Positions 46,874 through 54,753 of a DNA stretch of 64,000 nt are shown here, one piece after another. The stretch lies in assembly GCA_003285105.1 (NCBI GenBank), contig CP030158.1, positions 1,960,501 to 2,024,500 of the forward strand. The letters run 5' to 3'. The position numbers were made by a program, and so were the translations under genes. Origin of the DNA: Roseithermus sacchariphilus (GTDB lineage Bacteria > Bacteroidota > Rhodothermia > Rhodothermales > MEBIC09517). The first letter of the stretch is position 1; each line of letters opens with the position of its first letter. The notes beneath the pieces were generated by a model. That model was not told the DNA's origin. It ran no database searches and worked only from the letters and a program-made list of their open reading frames with translations.

Positions 46874-47101
46874 ATGAAGCAGTACGACACACCCCGTCTC
46901 ATCGAGTACGGTGAGGTACACAGCCTGACGTTCGCCTACGGTATCAACGGAGCCGAGGACTTTGTGTTTTCGGATCTGGACAGCGACGGCGAGTTCGATC
47001 CCGGCGAACCGACGGCCCCGACGCCCGATCTGCCGGGTTACTCGGGTTCGCAGCCCGGCTGCCTTTCGCCGGGTGGTGTGCCCTGCACTCCCAACCCCTG
47101 A
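46874..47101 (+). CDS. lasso-like RiPP precursor with EF-hand loop
   Basis: A peptide of 75 residues. The leader Y4-x2-P7-x-L9-x3-G13-x5-T19-x matches the lasso leader pattern YxxPxLxxxGxxxxxTx at every fixed position. Cleavage after F20 would give a core starting A21 with E28 and D29 at positions 8 and 9, the normal ring acceptors. The core would be 55 residues, far longer than the usual 15-25. Residues 34-45 (DLDSDGEFDPGE) form a canonical 12-residue EF-hand loop: acidic at 1, 3, 5, 7, 9 and 12, Gly at 6, Phe at 8. A Pro-rich tail with Cys63 and Cys71 follows. Two hairpins directly follow the stop codon. Confidence 0.85.
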   Translation: MKQYDTPRLIEYGEVHSLTFAYGINGAEDFVFSDLDSDGEFDPGEPTAPTPDLPGYSGSQPGCLSPGGVPCTPNP

Positions 47102-47116
47102 GACGGGTAGGTTCCT

Positions 47117-47142
47117 CGTGTATCCGGTCGTACGGGTACACG
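47117..47142 (+). other. stem-loop directly 3' of the precursor
   Basis: Arms CGTGTATCCG and CGGGTACACG pair over ten positions (one G-U) around a 6-nt loop. It has no U-tract and abuts the intrinsic terminator, so it may protect the precursor mRNA 3' end. Confidence 0.6.
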
Positions 47143-47144
47143 CA

Positions 47145-47180
47145 GCAAAAACCCCGGGTAGTCATGCCCGGGGTTTTTGC
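47145..47180 (+). terminator. intrinsic terminator between precursor and kinase genes
   Basis: A perfect 14-bp stem (arms GCAAAAACCCCGGG and CCCGGGGTTTTTGC) with an 8-nt loop; the T-run lies inside the second arm. It should terminate most transcripts after the precursor and, being symmetric, could work in both directions. Downstream genes would then be read by read-through or a separate promoter. Confidence 0.88.
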
Positions 47181-47298
47181 TGTTCTATCGGTATGTGCCG
47201 GGCGTAGACGTTCGTGGCGGAGCAGAGGCTTACGGGCGTGGATCTCCGGTTGTGGGTTTATTGTTTCTCCATCGGAGCCGATAAAAGGGGGGTTGGGG

Positions 47299-48225
47299 AT
47301 GGGCTCATCACAAGATCGGATCATGCATTTCTACCGCGCCTTCGGGCTTGCCATTGCGTCGGAAATCGAACTGCCGGAATTGCCGGTGAACGATGAGGGA
47401 GAACCTGACCTGTGCATTCGCAAGGCCCCCCTGTCCATCGAGGGCACGCTGGAACGGGGGCATCGTGTCGTCGGTACGTACGAAGCGTTTGGCAACATCT
47501 GGATCGATCGAGGGCGTGAGATCGTCATAGATCCCCATCCATCCATCGATCCGGCGAAGGTGCGCGTGGTGGTGCTGGGTCCGTTGCTGTCCATTGCGCT
47601 TCGCCAGCGAGGCTACATCGTGCTCCATGGAGGGTGTGCCGTGGTCCGGGGCCAGGCCGTGTGCTTCCTGGGGGACATGGGAGCCGGCAAGTCGACGACG
47701 ACGGCCGCGTTCTACAACGCAGGTTATTCCATCATGTCGGACGACGTGGTGGCGATCCGGGAGGAGGGGCGCCAGTTGCTCGTCTACCCCGGGTACCCCA
47801 GTATCAAGCTGCGCCCGGATGCGGCTCCGCACGTGCTTCACGACGGCGAGGAGGCGCCCTGGCTCTATCCCGAGGGCGTCCGGCGTCTCAAGCAAGCGGC
47901 TGCGTCGTTCCCGGACCGTCCCTGTTCTCTGCGCAAGGTGTATCTGCTGGGATGGGGGCCTGCGCTTTCCGTGGAGCCGGCCGGTGCGCAGGTAGCGTTG
48001 ATCAGCGTGCTCAAACATACCCGGGCGCTGCCCCACCTCGTGGATGCCGAGTACCGCACCCGGCATCTGCGCCAGAGCCAGCGACTGGTTCGGCGCGTGC
48101 CGGTAGCCCATCTGCGCCGCCCCCGCGACCTTGCCGTCCTGCCCGATGTCATTCGGGCGGTCGTAGAGGATGTGCAGTCCACCACGGGGCCTTCGGTGGC
48201 GTGCGTCAACGAAAGGAACCCCTGA
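47299..48225 (+). CDS. HPr-kinase-like P-loop protein (lasso kinase-like)
   Basis: A protein of 308 residues. The C-terminal half has the HprK fold with Walker A GDMGAGKST (125-133), then YSIMSDDVVAIREEG, which resembles the catalytic Asp region of HPr kinases. The N-terminal half (FYRAFGLAIASEIELPELPV) lacks the HprK regulatory domain and matches the pattern of RiPP-linked kinases. In paeninodin-type lasso clusters a related enzyme phosphorylates the C-terminal Ser of the peptide. The precursor here ends in Asn-Pro, so the target would have to be another residue (for example S57, S59 or S65). ATG 47299 follows an AAAAGGGGGG tract; ATG 47323 is an alternative. Confidence 0.85.
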   Translation: MGSSQDRIMHFYRAFGLAIASEIELPELPVNDEGEPDLCIRKAPLSIEGTLERGHRVVGTYEAFGNIWIDRGREIVIDPHPSIDPAKVRVVVLGPLLSIALRQRGYIVLHGGCAVVRGQAVCFLGDMGAGKSTTTAAFYNAGYSIMSDDVVAIREEGRQLLVYPGYPSIKLRPDAAPHVLHDGEEAPWLYPEGVRRLKQAAASFPDRPCSLRKVYLLGWGPALSVEPAGAQVALISVLKHTRALPHLVDAEYRTRHLRQSQRLVRRVPVAHLRRPRDLAVLPDVIRAVVEDVQSTTGPSVACVNERNP

Positions 48226-48239
48226 TAGCCACCGCTGCC

Positions 48240-50111
48240 GTGCGTATTCAGCAGAAAGGTCGAGAGGTACTGAATCAGCTTGCCCTCGTGCGGCCGGCGT
48301 TGGGCCTGATCTGGTCCTCGGCACGCGGATGGACCGTGATCTGGTTCGGGTTGCTGCTGCTACAGGGCGCCATTCCGGCCGGCATCGTGTACATGACCAA
48401 GGCCGTCGTCGATGCGGTGGCCGCCGTCGTGGGGGCGGGCGCCAGCGTGGATCTGGCCGGGACGCTGGCGATGCCGGTGCTGGCCATGGGAGGGTTGTTG
48501 CTCGCCCGGCAGCTCGTCGGCAGTGCCGCGCAGTACGTCAACACGGTGCAGAGCGAACTGGTGACGGACTTTGTCAAGGACCTGATCCATGCGAAGGCCG
48601 GGTCGGTGGATTACGGGTTCTACGAGTCGGATCGCTACTACGATCTCCTGGAACAGGCCAACAGCCAGGCCAGCGGAAGCGCGCTGGCGCTGTTGCAGAA
48701 CCTGGGCGGGTTGCTTCGCAGCGGGATTACGTTCGTCTCGATCGCGGCGCTGCTGATGACCTATAGCCTGTGGTTGCCGCTGGTGCTGGGCATCAGCACC
48801 ATTCCGGCGTTCGTGATCCTGGTGCGGCACAACCGGTATCATCACGACTGGTGGGAGCGCACCACGGCGGACCGTCGTCGTGCGAAGTACTACGACATCA
48901 TGTTAACCCAGCAAGCGGCCGCTGCGGAGGTACGCCTTTACAACCTCTCGGAGGTCTTTCGGGAGGCCTACCAGGCGGTTCGACGGCGGCTCCGCGCCGA
49001 GCGCCTGGCCCTGCTGCGCCGGCAGATGGCGGCGGGGCTGGGCGCCTCGCTGGTGGGGTTGGTCGTGACGGCCGGCACCATGGCCTGGATCGGGTGGAGG
49101 GCCGTGCTGGGGCTGGCCACACTGGGCGATCTGGCGCTCTTCTATCAGGCCTTCAACCAGGGGCAGAGCCTCATGGGGGCGCTCCTCAACAACATGGGGC
49201 AGATCTACACCAATACCCTTTTCATTCAACACCTCACCGACTTCCTCGATCAGGAAGCCCGGCTCATCGCGCCCGCCCGGCCCGTTCCCTTCCCGACCCC
49301 GATCCGTCAGGGCATCCGGTTCGAAGGCATCACCTTCCGCTATCCGGGGGCGGAGCGTCCGGCGCTGGACGCCTTCGACCTGGAACTCCCTGCTGGACAG
49401 ATCACGGCCATCGTGGGGGAAAACGGAGTCGGCAAGAGCACACTCATCAAGCTGCTCTGTCGTTTCTACGACCCGGAAGCCGGGCGGATCACCGTGGACG
49501 GCATCGATCTGCGTGATTTCGATCCGTGGGACCTGAGGCGGCATCTGTCCGTGATGTTTCAGTTTCCCGTGCGCTACCAGATGACGGCGCGGGAAAACAT
49601 TACGCTGGGGGACACCGAGCGGCCGGCCGATCTGGAGGCCATCCGGGGTGCGGCCCGCGAGGCCGGAGCGGATGAGTTCATCGAGCAAACGGCCCGTCAG
49701 TACGAGACATTGCTGGGGCGATGGTTCGCCGGGGGGACCGAACTCAGCGGCGGCCAGTGGCAGCGCATCGCCCTGGCTCGTGCCTTCTGGCGTCAGGCCC
49801 CCGTGCTGATCCTGGACGAGCCGACGAACTTCATGGATGCCTGGGCGGAGACCGAATGGGTGCGTCGCTTCCGTCGGCTGGCCCACGGACGGATCTCGCT
49901 GATGATCACCCATCGCTTCACCAGCGCCATGTATGCCGATGTCATCCACGTCATGGATCACAGCGGGATCGTGGAATCGGGTACGCACGATGAACTGGTA
50001 GCGCTCGGAGGGCGTTATGCAGCATCATGGAACGAACAGATGCAGGCACGCCGCCCGGACAAAGAGGCGTCCGCCGTGGAGACCGTGCCGCCCATCCGGC
50101 AGGACGCATGA
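48240..50111 (+). CDS. ABC exporter, fused permease-ATPase (lasso D-like)
   Basis: About 623 residues from GTG 48240; an upstream CTG at 48222 spaced from GAAAGGA is an alternative start. The N-terminal 320 residues hold about six membrane helices (VIWFGLLLLQGAIPAGIVYMTKAVVDAVA onward). The ATPase domain has Walker A GENGVGKST (K399), signature LSGGQWQRIALARAF (from L502) and Walker B VLILDEPTNFMDAWAE. There is no C39 peptidase domain, so it cannot remove the leader itself. In this context it should export the mature peptide. It follows the kinase gene by 14 bases and its stop overlaps the next start. Confidence 0.9.
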   Translation: MRIQQKGREVLNQLALVRPALGLIWSSARGWTVIWFGLLLLQGAIPAGIVYMTKAVVDAVAAVVGAGASVDLAGTLAMPVLAMGGLLLARQLVGSAAQYVNTVQSELVTDFVKDLIHAKAGSVDYGFYESDRYYDLLEQANSQASGSALALLQNLGGLLRSGITFVSIAALLMTYSLWLPLVLGISTIPAFVILVRHNRYHHDWWERTTADRRRAKYYDIMLTQQAAAAEVRLYNLSEVFREAYQAVRRRLRAERLALLRRQMAAGLGASLVGLVVTAGTMAWIGWRAVLGLATLGDLALFYQAFNQGQSLMGALLNNMGQIYTNTLFIQHLTDFLDQEARLIAPARPVPFPTPIRQGIRFEGITFRYPGAERPALDAFDLELPAGQITAIVGENGVGKSTLIKLLCRFYDPEAGRITVDGIDLRDFDPWDLRRHLSVMFQFPVRYQMTARENITLGDTERPADLEAIRGAAREAGADEFIEQTARQYETLLGRWFAGGTELSGGQWQRIALARAFWRQAPVLILDEPTNFMDAWAETEWVRRFRRLAHGRISLMITHRFTSAMYADVIHVMDHSGIVESGTHDELVALGGRYAASWNEQMQARRPDKEASAVETVPPIRQDA

Positions 50112-51223
50112 GAGGGATGACGGACCGCCACGCCTCGAGCGATCATGCCGTGGACCGACCTGCGTTTCAGGCGGTGGTGCTGGCTGCTCGGACCGTCCTG
50201 TCCGAAGCGGAGCAGGAACGATTGCGGTGTCTGGCAGCGGGGCCGCTGGACTGGAACGAGGTGGTGTGGTTGACGGGATACCATCAGGTAACGCCGCTCG
50301 TTTTGCGCAACCTGGAGCGCTACGTACGGGCCGCCGTTCCGGGCCGTCACCTGCGTGTGTTACAGGCAGAAACGCGTCGTATTGGCGTGCAGGGGCAATT
50401 CCTCCTGCAGGAACTGGGGCGCTTGATGCAGCGCTTCGAGGCGGCCGGCCTGCCGATGCTCGTGCTCAAGGGTCCGGTCATCGCACAGGTGGCCTACGGA
50501 CATCTCGGGCTACGGGCCTTCAAGGACATGGATATCCTCGTGCGTCCGGCGGATTATCCCGCGGTGCGCGCGTTGCTCGAACGGGAAGAGTACGTCCCCT
50601 TTCCGCAGGTGGCAGAACGGGCGCGCTGGCAACAATGGCTGCATCGCTGGTATGTGCGCCAGGTGCCGTTCATGCGGGGAGTCAAGACGTTCTATGTAGA
50701 CCTCCATCTGGCTCCGCTTCCCGCGCTGTACTATTTCCCGCTGGACGTGGAGACGTTGATGGAACGCGGTTCCAGCGAATCTATCGGACGGTTCGCTGTG
50801 CCGGTTCCGAAGCTGGAGGATCACCTCCTGATCCTGTGCTATCACGGCGAGAAAAACCGATGGGAACGCCTCAAATACGTCTGTGATCTGGCGGAACTGC
50901 TGAGGCGTCATGAGGACCGCATCGATTGGGATGAAATCGAAACCGTGACGCGCCGCATTCAGGGGCGGCGTATCGTGGGAATGGCCCTCTGGCTGGCCCG
51001 TGAGCTGATGGACGCTCCGGTACCGCCGGCCTTGCTGGCCCCGGTCCGGACGTCGCAGGCCGTGCGTGACCTGGGCAGCGAGTTGGTCCGGCGTCTTGCC
51101 GAACAGCGTGACACCGGCTTGTTGCCTTTTTCGGAGCGCGTCGCCCTGCACTGGCACCTTCAGGACTCGATCCTGAACAAACTGCGCTATGCGTTCTTTT
51201 CGATGGTTCGAACCATGTCTTGA
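50108..51223 (+). CDS. nucleotidyltransferase-family protein (PF14907-like), RiPP-linked
   Basis: About 371 residues; ATG 50108 overlaps the exporter stop as ATGA, and ATG 50117 is an alternative. The family signature is MLVLKGPVIAQVAYGHLGLRAFKDMDILVRPADYP, with the D140-x-D142 metal pair, followed by TFYVDLHLAPLP carrying the third acidic residue. It is related to the protein at 32884 in layout and motif. Genes of this family occur in many lasso clusters with HPr-type kinases, where a nucleotidyl transfer to the phosphorylated peptide or a carrier has been suggested; the reaction is not established. It is the last gene before a 368-bp gap. Confidence 0.82.
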   Translation: MRGMTDRHASSDHAVDRPAFQAVVLAARTVLSEAEQERLRCLAAGPLDWNEVVWLTGYHQVTPLVLRNLERYVRAAVPGRHLRVLQAETRRIGVQGQFLLQELGRLMQRFEAAGLPMLVLKGPVIAQVAYGHLGLRAFKDMDILVRPADYPAVRALLEREEYVPFPQVAERARWQQWLHRWYVRQVPFMRGVKTFYVDLHLAPLPALYYFPLDVETLMERGSSESIGRFAVPVPKLEDHLLILCYHGEKNRWERLKYVCDLAELLRRHEDRIDWDEIETVTRRIQGRRIVGMALWLARELMDAPVPPALLAPVRTSQAVRDLGSELVRRLAEQRDTGLLPFSERVALHWHLQDSILNKLRYAFFSMVRTMS

Positions 51224-51591
51224 ATCCGCGTGTACCATCGTTTCAGACCCGTACGGGAACTATTCTACGGCTTGCCGAAAGAATACGGGGCGCTCGCGGA
51301 GGACGCGGGGCCGCCCGTTCCGCGAGCGCCAGCATCCGGATTCGAATCATCAGCCCCCGGGGCAGGCCCGGGCGCGATCCGGTGCGCTGGTCGGTTCGTG
51401 GTCCCTCCTCCTTTTCTCCTCGCCGCTCGCCGTTGTCTGAAAAGAAATGCAGCGGGGTAGGTACCTTTAGCTAACACCCGATGCGCGAGTGGATGACGGC
51501 TTCCCGGTCCCGGGCGCGCTTAATTAGGTTTCGGGCAACGGGAAACCTCGCTGCTCGCATCACACAGAAGGCCACCCTACGGTAACAACGT
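51224..51591. other. intergenic region with hairpin and possible promoter
   Basis: A 368-bp gap between the RiPP cluster and the tyrosine kinase. It contains the hairpin at 51289-51330, and TACCTTTA (51472-51479) and TAGGTTTC (51525-51532), either of which could be a -7 element for the downstream operon. I see no supportable gene. Confidence 0.5.
51289..51330 (+). terminator. GC-rich stem-loop after the RiPP cluster
   Basis: Perfect 12-bp arms GGCGCTCGCGGA and TCCGCGAGCGCC around an 18-nt loop, 66 bases after the nucleotidyltransferase stop. There is no T-run, so intrinsic termination is uncertain; it may be a processing or pause structure. Confidence 0.4.
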
Positions 51592-54000
51592 ATGTACGGG
51601 GATCGCAGCAACCATCCGGGGTTTCCCCAGCGTCATCCGGGCCTGCCGCCCATGCCGCCCGTGCCGGGCACGAACGGCCGGGCCGGCTGGTACCGTTCCG
51701 GCAAGCAGCAGGTCGAGCTGGTCATCGACCTGCTCTACCGGCGCCGCTGGAGCATCCTGATGGTGTTCCTGCTGGTGGTGGGCGGCACCGCCGCCTACAC
51801 CTTCACGCGCGTGCCGCAGTACCAGGCGACGAGCTACGTCATGATCGACCTGGCGCAGACCGGCGGGCGGGGCACCTCGTCGGCGAGCGGGATGATGCCG
51901 GGCGTGGCCGGGCAGAGCAGCAACCTCTTTGCCACGGCCCGATCCATCAGCAGCGAGATCCAGCTGCTGCAGATCTCGGATGAACTCCGCAGCCGGGTCT
52001 ACGACCGCTTCGAGGCCATGCGCGAGGACACCGTCGATGGCCGGCCCGTGCCCCGTGGCACCGTCAGCTTCGGCGAGTTGCGCGGCGGCAACAACATCAT
52101 CCAGATGACCGGCACCAGCGCGCGCCCCGAGGATGCCGCCATTCTGGCCAACCTCTACGCGCAGGAGTACGTGCTCCTGACGCGGGAGTCCAACCGCAGC
52201 TACATCACCTCGCTGCGGAAGTCCCTCGAAGAACGGGAGCGCCAGCGCCGGGCCGAGCTGGACGAGATCGAGGCCCGCATGCAGCGGTACGTCATCGAGA
52301 ACGGCGCCGTGAACCTGGACCAGGGGGCCATGGGCCTCGTCATGCAGATCGCCAATCTGGAGTCGGAGCTGGACAAGGCGCAGATCGAGTTGCAGGCCCG
52401 CCGGAAAAACCTGGCGACGCTGGAGGAGGAGCTGAAAACCACGGACGAACGGGCGCTGACGCGCATGACGTCGAACGCGGACGCGCGCATCCAGCAACTG
52501 CAGACGCGCATCGCGGAGCTGGAGGCCCAGCGATCGGCCATCCTGCTCAACAACCCGGAACTGCGCGAGAACCCCACCGAAACCCCGTCCTCCGTGGACC
52601 AGCAGCGGCTGGCCAACATCAACCAGAGCATCCAGACCCTGCGGCGGGAGCTCACCGAGCTGACCGAGCAATACCTCCAGGAGGTCGAGGCCACCGAAGG
52701 CAACCGCGATGGGCTGACCTTCCTGGTCAGCAAGCGCCAGCAGGTCAATGTGGCGCGCCACAAGGTCGACTCGCTGGAGACGCAGGTGAGCCAGATCCAG
52801 AACCGGCTGGCCGAGTACGAAAAGGAGATGGACCGCGTGCCGCAGCAGACCATCGAGTATGCCCGGCTGGAACGGGAGCGGCTGCATGCGGAGCAGATGT
52901 ACAACTACATCGTCAACCAGCTCCAGCAGGCCCGCATCCAGGAAGAAGCCGAGCCGGGCTACGCGCGCATCCTGCGCACCGCCACGGTCCCCTCCGAGCC
53001 GGTCTACCCGGACAAGCCGCGCAACCTGATCCTGGGGGCGTTCCTGGGACTGCTCTTCGGGCTGGGGCTGGGCATCCTCCGCGATAAGCTGGACGGCCGC
53101 ATCTTCAAGCCGGATCAGCTCCGGGACAAAGGGTATACCGACCTCGGGATTATTCCCAACCTCAAGCCGCTGATCAAGGAGGATTTCCAGAAGCGGGAGT
53201 TTCTGGAGTACCGCGGCAAGACCTACGCCACGAGTCTGGTGACGCTGTTCAACCCGATGTCGGCGCCGGCCGAGGCATACCGGCACGTACGGACCCACCT
53301 CAAGCATCTCTCGCCCGAGGCGGAACCCCGGACGATCCTCGTCACGAGCGCGAGCCCGTCGGAAGGCAAGTCGCTCAACGCGGCCAACCTGGCGATCACC
53401 ATGGCGCAGGCGGGCAAGCGCACGCTGCTGATCGACGCGGACCTGCGGCGGCCGCAGCAGCACCGGCTGCTGGGGGCCGAGCCGGCGCCCGGGCTGGCGG
53501 AGATCCTCCACGGGAAGGTGGAGTTCAGCGGAGATCTGCTCCGTACGGACATCGACCACCTGTATCTGATGGTGGCCGGAAGCTGCGCGATGGAGCCGGA
53601 CGAGAACGAGCCGTCGCTGCATCCGGAGGAGCCCGTCTTCAAGCCGGCCGAACTGCTCAACTCGCCGCGTATGGAGACGCTGCTGGAGACGGCGGCCGAG
53701 GCCTTCGACGTGGTCATCATCGATTCCCCGCCGGTGCTGGCCACGGCCGATCCGGCCATTCTGGCCCCGCTCTGCGATGTCACGGTGATCGTGGTACGGG
53801 CCGGTGAGACCCGCGAGGCCGAACTCGACCAGGCCGTCGAGGCGCTCACGCGCGTCCGGGCACGCGTCGGGGGGATTCTCTTCAACGGCTTTGCGCTGGA
53901 GATGGCCTACGGGACCAAGTACCGGTACAAGAGCTACTCCAAGTACGGGCCGTACTCGAAGTACGGCTATTACGGCTACCGCAAAAAGACCCCGGCCTGA
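51592..54000 (+). CDS. Wzc-type polysaccharide co-polymerase and tyrosine autokinase
   Basis: A protein of 802 residues. The Wzz domain is framed by two membrane helices (SILMVFLLVVGGTAAYTF near 60 and LILGAFLGLLFGLGLGIL near 480), with a long periplasmic coiled coil between them. The cytoplasmic BY-kinase has Walker A SEGKS (K593), Walker A' TLLIDADLRRPQ and Walker B VVIIDSPP. The last 30 residues contain ten tyrosines (YRYKSYSKYGPYSKYGYYGY), the autophosphorylation cluster. It should control polymer length and export through cycling of oligomers. It is the first gene after a 368-bp gap and likely begins a new transcription unit. Confidence 0.95.
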   Translation: MYGDRSNHPGFPQRHPGLPPMPPVPGTNGRAGWYRSGKQQVELVIDLLYRRRWSILMVFLLVVGGTAAYTFTRVPQYQATSYVMIDLAQTGGRGTSSASGMMPGVAGQSSNLFATARSISSEIQLLQISDELRSRVYDRFEAMREDTVDGRPVPRGTVSFGELRGGNNIIQMTGTSARPEDAAILANLYAQEYVLLTRESNRSYITSLRKSLEERERQRRAELDEIEARMQRYVIENGAVNLDQGAMGLVMQIANLESELDKAQIELQARRKNLATLEEELKTTDERALTRMTSNADARIQQLQTRIAELEAQRSAILLNNPELRENPTETPSSVDQQRLANINQSIQTLRRELTELTEQYLQEVEATEGNRDGLTFLVSKRQQVNVARHKVDSLETQVSQIQNRLAEYEKEMDRVPQQTIEYARLERERLHAEQMYNYIVNQLQQARIQEEAEPGYARILRTATVPSEPVYPDKPRNLILGAFLGLLFGLGLGILRDKLDGRIFKPDQLRDKGYTDLGIIPNLKPLIKEDFQKREFLEYRGKTYATSLVTLFNPMSAPAEAYRHVRTHLKHLSPEAEPRTILVTSASPSEGKSLNAANLAITMAQAGKRTLLIDADLRRPQQHRLLGAEPAPGLAEILHGKVEFSGDLLRTDIDHLYLMVAGSCAMEPDENEPSLHPEEPVFKPAELLNSPRMETLLETAAEAFDVVIIDSPPVLATADPAILAPLCDVTVIVVRAGETREAELDQAVEALTRVRARVGGILFNGFALEMAYGTKYRYKSYSKYGPYSKYGYYGYRKKTPA

Positions 54001-54191
54001 GCGTGCCGGAGTTGGGTGCTTCGAGCGGGGCGGCTGTATGCGCTCCCGGAGGGCCGGTCATCGTACCGGCCCTCCCGATGTCGGCCCCCTTCGCCCCCGG
54101 TGTGCGCTCGCAGGGGCCCTCTCGTCCCACGGACGACGCCACATGCAGGCCCGTCCTTAAGAAACCGTTCAGCCGGTCGAAACGCAGGAGC

Positions 54192-54707
54192 ATGAAGAAC
54201 GCCGCACGTATCTGGGTACTCGTCCTGCTCGGGATGGCCGGGCTGCAGGGGCCGGAGGCCCGGGCCCAGGAGTTTGGCCGCATCGGAGATTATGAGATCC
54301 AGGGTGTGCCGTACGTCGTGTTCGCCAAGGTCGGCGAGCCCACGGTGCAGGTGTATGTGGTCGGCACGGCCGGGACGGGCCTGTACGAGGTGGGGGCGTC
54401 GACGGACCTGGTGCGGCTGTTCACCTTTGCCGGGGGTACCGTGCCGGCCAACACCCGCACGGTCCGGCGCGAGGTGACCGTGCGGGTGTATCGCCTGCAG
54501 GGCGGCGTGCGCCAGGTCGTCTACGAAGCCCCGGCGCTGGAGATGATTTCCCAGCCGGGCGGGACACCGGCCCTGCAGGACGGCGACGTGATGGTCATCG
54601 AGGCGGTGGAGGAGCCGAAACAGCGCTTCACCTGGCGCGAAGGGCTCCAGATTCTGACCTCGGCGGCCTCCATCGTCTTGCTCATCGATCGGCTGCGCCG
54701 GCTGTAA
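54192..54707 (+). CDS. SLBB-domain exported protein
   Basis: A protein of 171 residues with a signal peptide (IWVLVLLGMAGLQGPEARA). The middle has an SLBB-type beta-grasp pattern: VQVYVVGTAGTGLYEVGASTDLVRLFTFAGG, then VTVRVYRLQGG and PALQDGDVMVIEAVEEP. A C-terminal hydrophobic segment (LQILTSAASIVLLIDRLRRL) may anchor it. SLBB domains form the periplasmic wall of Wza-type export channels. This protein lacks the Poly_export domain of Wza, so it may be an accessory ring subunit. It lies between the Wzc kinase and the ABC transporter. Confidence 0.7.
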   Translation: MKNAARIWVLVLLGMAGLQGPEARAQEFGRIGDYEIQGVPYVVFAKVGEPTVQVYVVGTAGTGLYEVGASTDLVRLFTFAGGTVPANTRTVRREVTVRVYRLQGGVRQVVYEAPALEMISQPGGTPALQDGDVMVIEAVEEPKQRFTWREGLQILTSAASIVLLIDRLRRL

Positions 54708-54753
54708 CCACGAAACGATCCATTCATCGAGCAGACTATCTTCGGCGGCGCGA

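Noticed and set aside
51330-51360. tRNA T-arm (GGATTCGAATC)
   Set aside because: No acceptor stem, D-arm or anticodon arm can be placed around it, and the strong hairpin at 51289-51330 occupies the space.
51189-51477. Several overlapping short plus-strand frames as small genes or a second precursor
   Set aside because: None has a YxxPxLxxxG leader or a ribosome-binding site, and they cross the GC-rich hairpin.
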